64,000 nt of DNA from Luteibacter jiangsuensis (GTDB lineage: Bacteria; Pseudomonadota; Gammaproteobacteria; Xanthomonadales; Rhodanobacteraceae), in NCBI RefSeq assembly GCF_030812295.1, contig NZ_JAUSSK010000001.1, positions 248,001-312,000 on the forward strand. Direction: 5' to 3'. Below, piece after piece: positions 62,337 to 64,000 of the stretch (position 1 is the stretch's first letter; the number at the start of each line of letters is the position of its first letter). A model generated the notes under the pieces. The model was not told where the DNA came from. It ran no database searches and saw only the letters and a list, made by a program, of their open reading frames with translations. Position numbers and translations under genes: made by a program.

Positions 62337-63233
62337 TCAAGCGCCTTCGAAGTAAGCCGGCTGGTCGATATCGGCGAGCAAGCCTGGCTGCGTCGGCTGC
62401 CAGCCGAGCCGCGCGCGCGTCCGTTCGCTCGATGTCGGCGCGTCGATCCCGGCGAACATGCCGAACCAGCCGAAGTGAGCTTTCGCTTCCTCGATTGTCT
62501 TGCTTGCGACGGGAACGCCCAGGCGGCGGCCGATCACCGCGGCGATGTCCCGGAATAACACACCTTCTTCGGCGATGGCATGGAAGCGGCCGCCGATCGC
62601 ATTGGCATCCAGGGCGAGCCGGTACAGGCGTGCGGCGTCCATGCGATGCACGGCAGGCCATCGGTTGGTTCCCTCGCCGATATATGCGGCCATGCCTTTC
62701 TCGCGAGCGAACTGGATAAGGCGCGGCACGAACCCGTGATCGCCTTCGCCATGCACGGAAGGAGGAAGGCGAACCACCGATGCGTGCACGCCACGCGCCG
62801 CGAGTTCGAACGCCGTCGTTTCCGAGGCGCGGGGATAGGTGCTGGATGTCGGCACGGGCCCGTCTTCTTCCGTGGCGAGGCGACCATGGGCGAGATGCGC
62901 GACGCCGGAGGTGACCAGCAGGGGGCGCTGCGAACCCTGAAGGGCTTCGCCAAGCGCCAGGATGGCGGCGCGGTCCATCGCACAGTTTTCCGCGAAGCGG
63001 GAGAAGTCGTGGTTGAAGCCCGCATGGATCACGGCATCCGCCATGGACGCCCCGCGGCGCAGGCTGTCGAGATCCTCCAGGGAGCCTCGGTGCACCTCCG
63101 CGCCTGCATCGAGCAACGACGCAGCGCCAGCGTCGGAGCGGGCGAGACCGAGCACGGCATGTCCCGCATTTCGCAAATCCTTCACGACGGCCGAGCCGAC
63201 GAAACCCGTTGCACCTGTCACGAACACACGCAT
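62337..63233 (-). CDS. Extended SDR (NAD-dependent epimerase/dehydratase family)
   Basis: The 298 residues start with the NAD motif [23 protein letters not shown] and continue with the SDR-like region [18 protein letters not shown] (in place of YxxxK), where the Tyr and Lys are not both clear. It resembles atypical NmrA/SDR5-type proteins of sugar or ketone metabolism. It is divergent from the MmyB-like gene at 63313 and probably regulated by it. Confidence 0.83.
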   Translation of the reverse strand: MRVFVTGATGFVGSAVVKDLRNAGHAVLGLARSDAGAASLLDAGAEVHRGSLEDLDSLRRGASMADAVIHAGFNHDFSRFAENCAMDRAAILALGEALQGSQRPLLVTSGVAHLAHGRLATEEDGPVPTSSTYPRASETTAFELAARGVHASVVRLPPSVHGEGDHGFVPRLIQFAREKGMAAYIGEGTNRWPAVHRMDAARLYRLALDANAIGGRFHAIAEEGVLFRDIAAVIGRRLGVPVASKTIEEAKAHFGWFGMFAGIDAPTSSERTRARLGWQPTQPGLLADIDQPAYFEGA

Positions 63234-63312
63234 GGAAATCTCCCGTCGATCGAATGATGGGCGTACTCTCCACAGATGATCGATCGGGGTGAAGTAGTGA
63301 CGTTATACGGGT

Positions 63313-64000
63313 ATGGGAACTAATACGATGAGTGCGCCGCTGGCCAAGGACAACGCGCTTGGGGAGTTCCTGAGGGACCGCCGCGCGAAGCTCGACGCGG
63401 CCGCCCTGGGATTCCCGTTGGTACGGCGGCGCACGCCAGGCTTGCGCCGCGAAGAAGTCGCCCAACGCGCCAACGTCAGCGCCACCTGGTACACGTGGCT
63501 CGAACAGGGAAGGGGTGGCGCTCCATCGGCCGACGTGCTCGACCGCATCGCGCGTGCGCTCATGCTTACCGATGTCGAACGCGAGCATCTCTTCCTGCTC
63601 GGCCTGGGCCGGCCGCCAGAGGTTCGCTATCAGGCGGTGGGGGACGTGACGCCGCGCTTGCAGCGCGTGCTCGATGCCTTCGACCTCAGCCCGGCCATCG
63701 TGCGTACCGCCACGTGGGACGTGATCGCCTGGAACCGCGCCGCGGCGGCGGTCTTGACCGACTACGGTGAACTCATGGCCGCGGACCGCAACATCTTGCG
63801 CCTGATCTTCTCCCATTCCCGTGTCAGGGAGCGACAGCTCGACTGGGAAAGCGTCGCGCGTTTCGTCGTCGCGTCGTTCCGTGCGGACGTCGCGCGCGCG
63901 GGGGCGTCGAAGGAGATCGAATCCTTCGTCGCCGAGTTGAGCAACCAAAGCGCCGAGTTCGATGCGATGTGGCGTAACCACGACGTGAGCAACCACGGCG
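63313..64000 (+). CDS. MmyB-like helix-turn-helix regulator, runs off the window end
   Basis: The reading frame is open to the end of the window (229 residues shown). It starts with an XRE-type helix-turn-helix (GEFLRDRRAKLD, RRRTPGLRREEVAQRANVSATWYTWLEQGRG in parts, about residues 16-62), followed by the ligand-binding MLTR-type domain (YQAVGDVTPRLQRVLDAFDLSPAIV, WDVIAWNRAAAAVLTDY). This layout is that of MmyB/SCO4944-like regulators, often divergent from an SDR gene that they control. A second in-frame ATG lies at 63328. Confidence 0.85.
   Translation, partial: MGTNTMSAPLAKDNALGEFLRDRRAKLDAAALGFPLVRRRTPGLRREEVAQRANVSATWYTWLEQGRGGAPSADVLDRIARALMLTDVEREHLFLLGLGRPPEVRYQAVGDVTPRLQRVLDAFDLSPAIVRTATWDVIAWNRAAAAVLTDYGELMAADRNILRLIFSHSRVRERQLDWESVARFVVASFRADVARAGASKEIESFVAELSNQSAEFDAMWRNHDVSNHG

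Noticed and set aside
1-64000. tRNA, rRNA, CRISPR or prophage genes
   Set aside because: I looked for repeat-spacer arrays, T-loop motifs and phage-like gene runs and saw none.

Overview
The window is high-GC DNA with dense, short-spaced genes and reads as the chromosome of a gammaproteobacterium of the Xanthomonadales, most like Rhodanobacteraceae (Luteibacter/Dyella type). This rests on gene order and protein style (pilF-rodZ-yfgM-bamB-der, the guaB-guaA pair, a Tat-exported HiPIP, a psrA-type regulator beside a fad operon) and on GTGGGAGC-headed REP elements. The genus is inference. No tRNA, rRNA, CRISPR array, prophage or complete insertion sequence was seen.

Region 1 (1-10.2 kb): an L,D-transpeptidase-like exported protein, small lipoproteins and hypotheticals, a receiver-like protein that lacks the usual phospho-acceptor Asp, a YprA/MrfA-type helicase overlapping a YprB/MrfB-type exonuclease (a REP pair lies in frame inside the exonuclease), a metallothionein, azoR with a divergent LysR gene, and a methionine-type aminotransferase overlapping an omega-amidase.

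Region 2 (10.2-13.3 kb): a methionine-salvage operon mtnB-mtnD-mtnC whose last gene overlaps a membrane-anchored C13 (legumain-like) peptidase gene. The palindrome TTTGG-NCGT-CCAAA occurs just before mtnB and just before the aminotransferase, and I saw it nowhere else in the window. It is a candidate operator joining the two loci.

Region 3 (13.3-27.3 kb): HiPIP, two tandem amino-acid permeases, an outer-membrane protein, Nudix hydrolase, 3-hydroxyanthranilate dioxygenase, FAD amine oxidase, CsaA-type protein, MBL hydrolase, and a beta-oxidation operon (TetR/PsrA-type regulator, FadB/J-type protein, thiolase) with a PsrA-like operator. Three REP clusters sit between these genes.

Region 4 (27.3-40 kb): conserved housekeeping run ndk-rlmN-pilF-rodZ-(yfgM-bamB-der)-rhodanese/MoeB, a GNAT gene on the other strand, folD, guaB, guaA.

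Region 5 (40-48.1 kb): accessory DNA of partly lower GC. It holds a hipBA toxin-antitoxin module with a clear operator and promoter, two LysR genes, a small tautomerase/MBL catabolic-looking cluster, a DJ-1/PfpI protein with an MFS exporter, and a truncated monooxygenase remnant next to a direct repeat.

Region 6 (48.1-64 kb): sterol-desaturase-like protein, EF-hand lipoprotein, a glycine-rich secreted protein, an OmpR/EnvZ-type pair, an esterase, then a run of oxidoreductases (three flavin monooxygenases, aldo-keto reductase, O-methyltransferase, SDR), most of them divergent from or next to their own TetR, LysR, MarR or MmyB-like regulator. Several of these divergent gaps carry inverted repeats that look like the operators. 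The last gene runs off the window.
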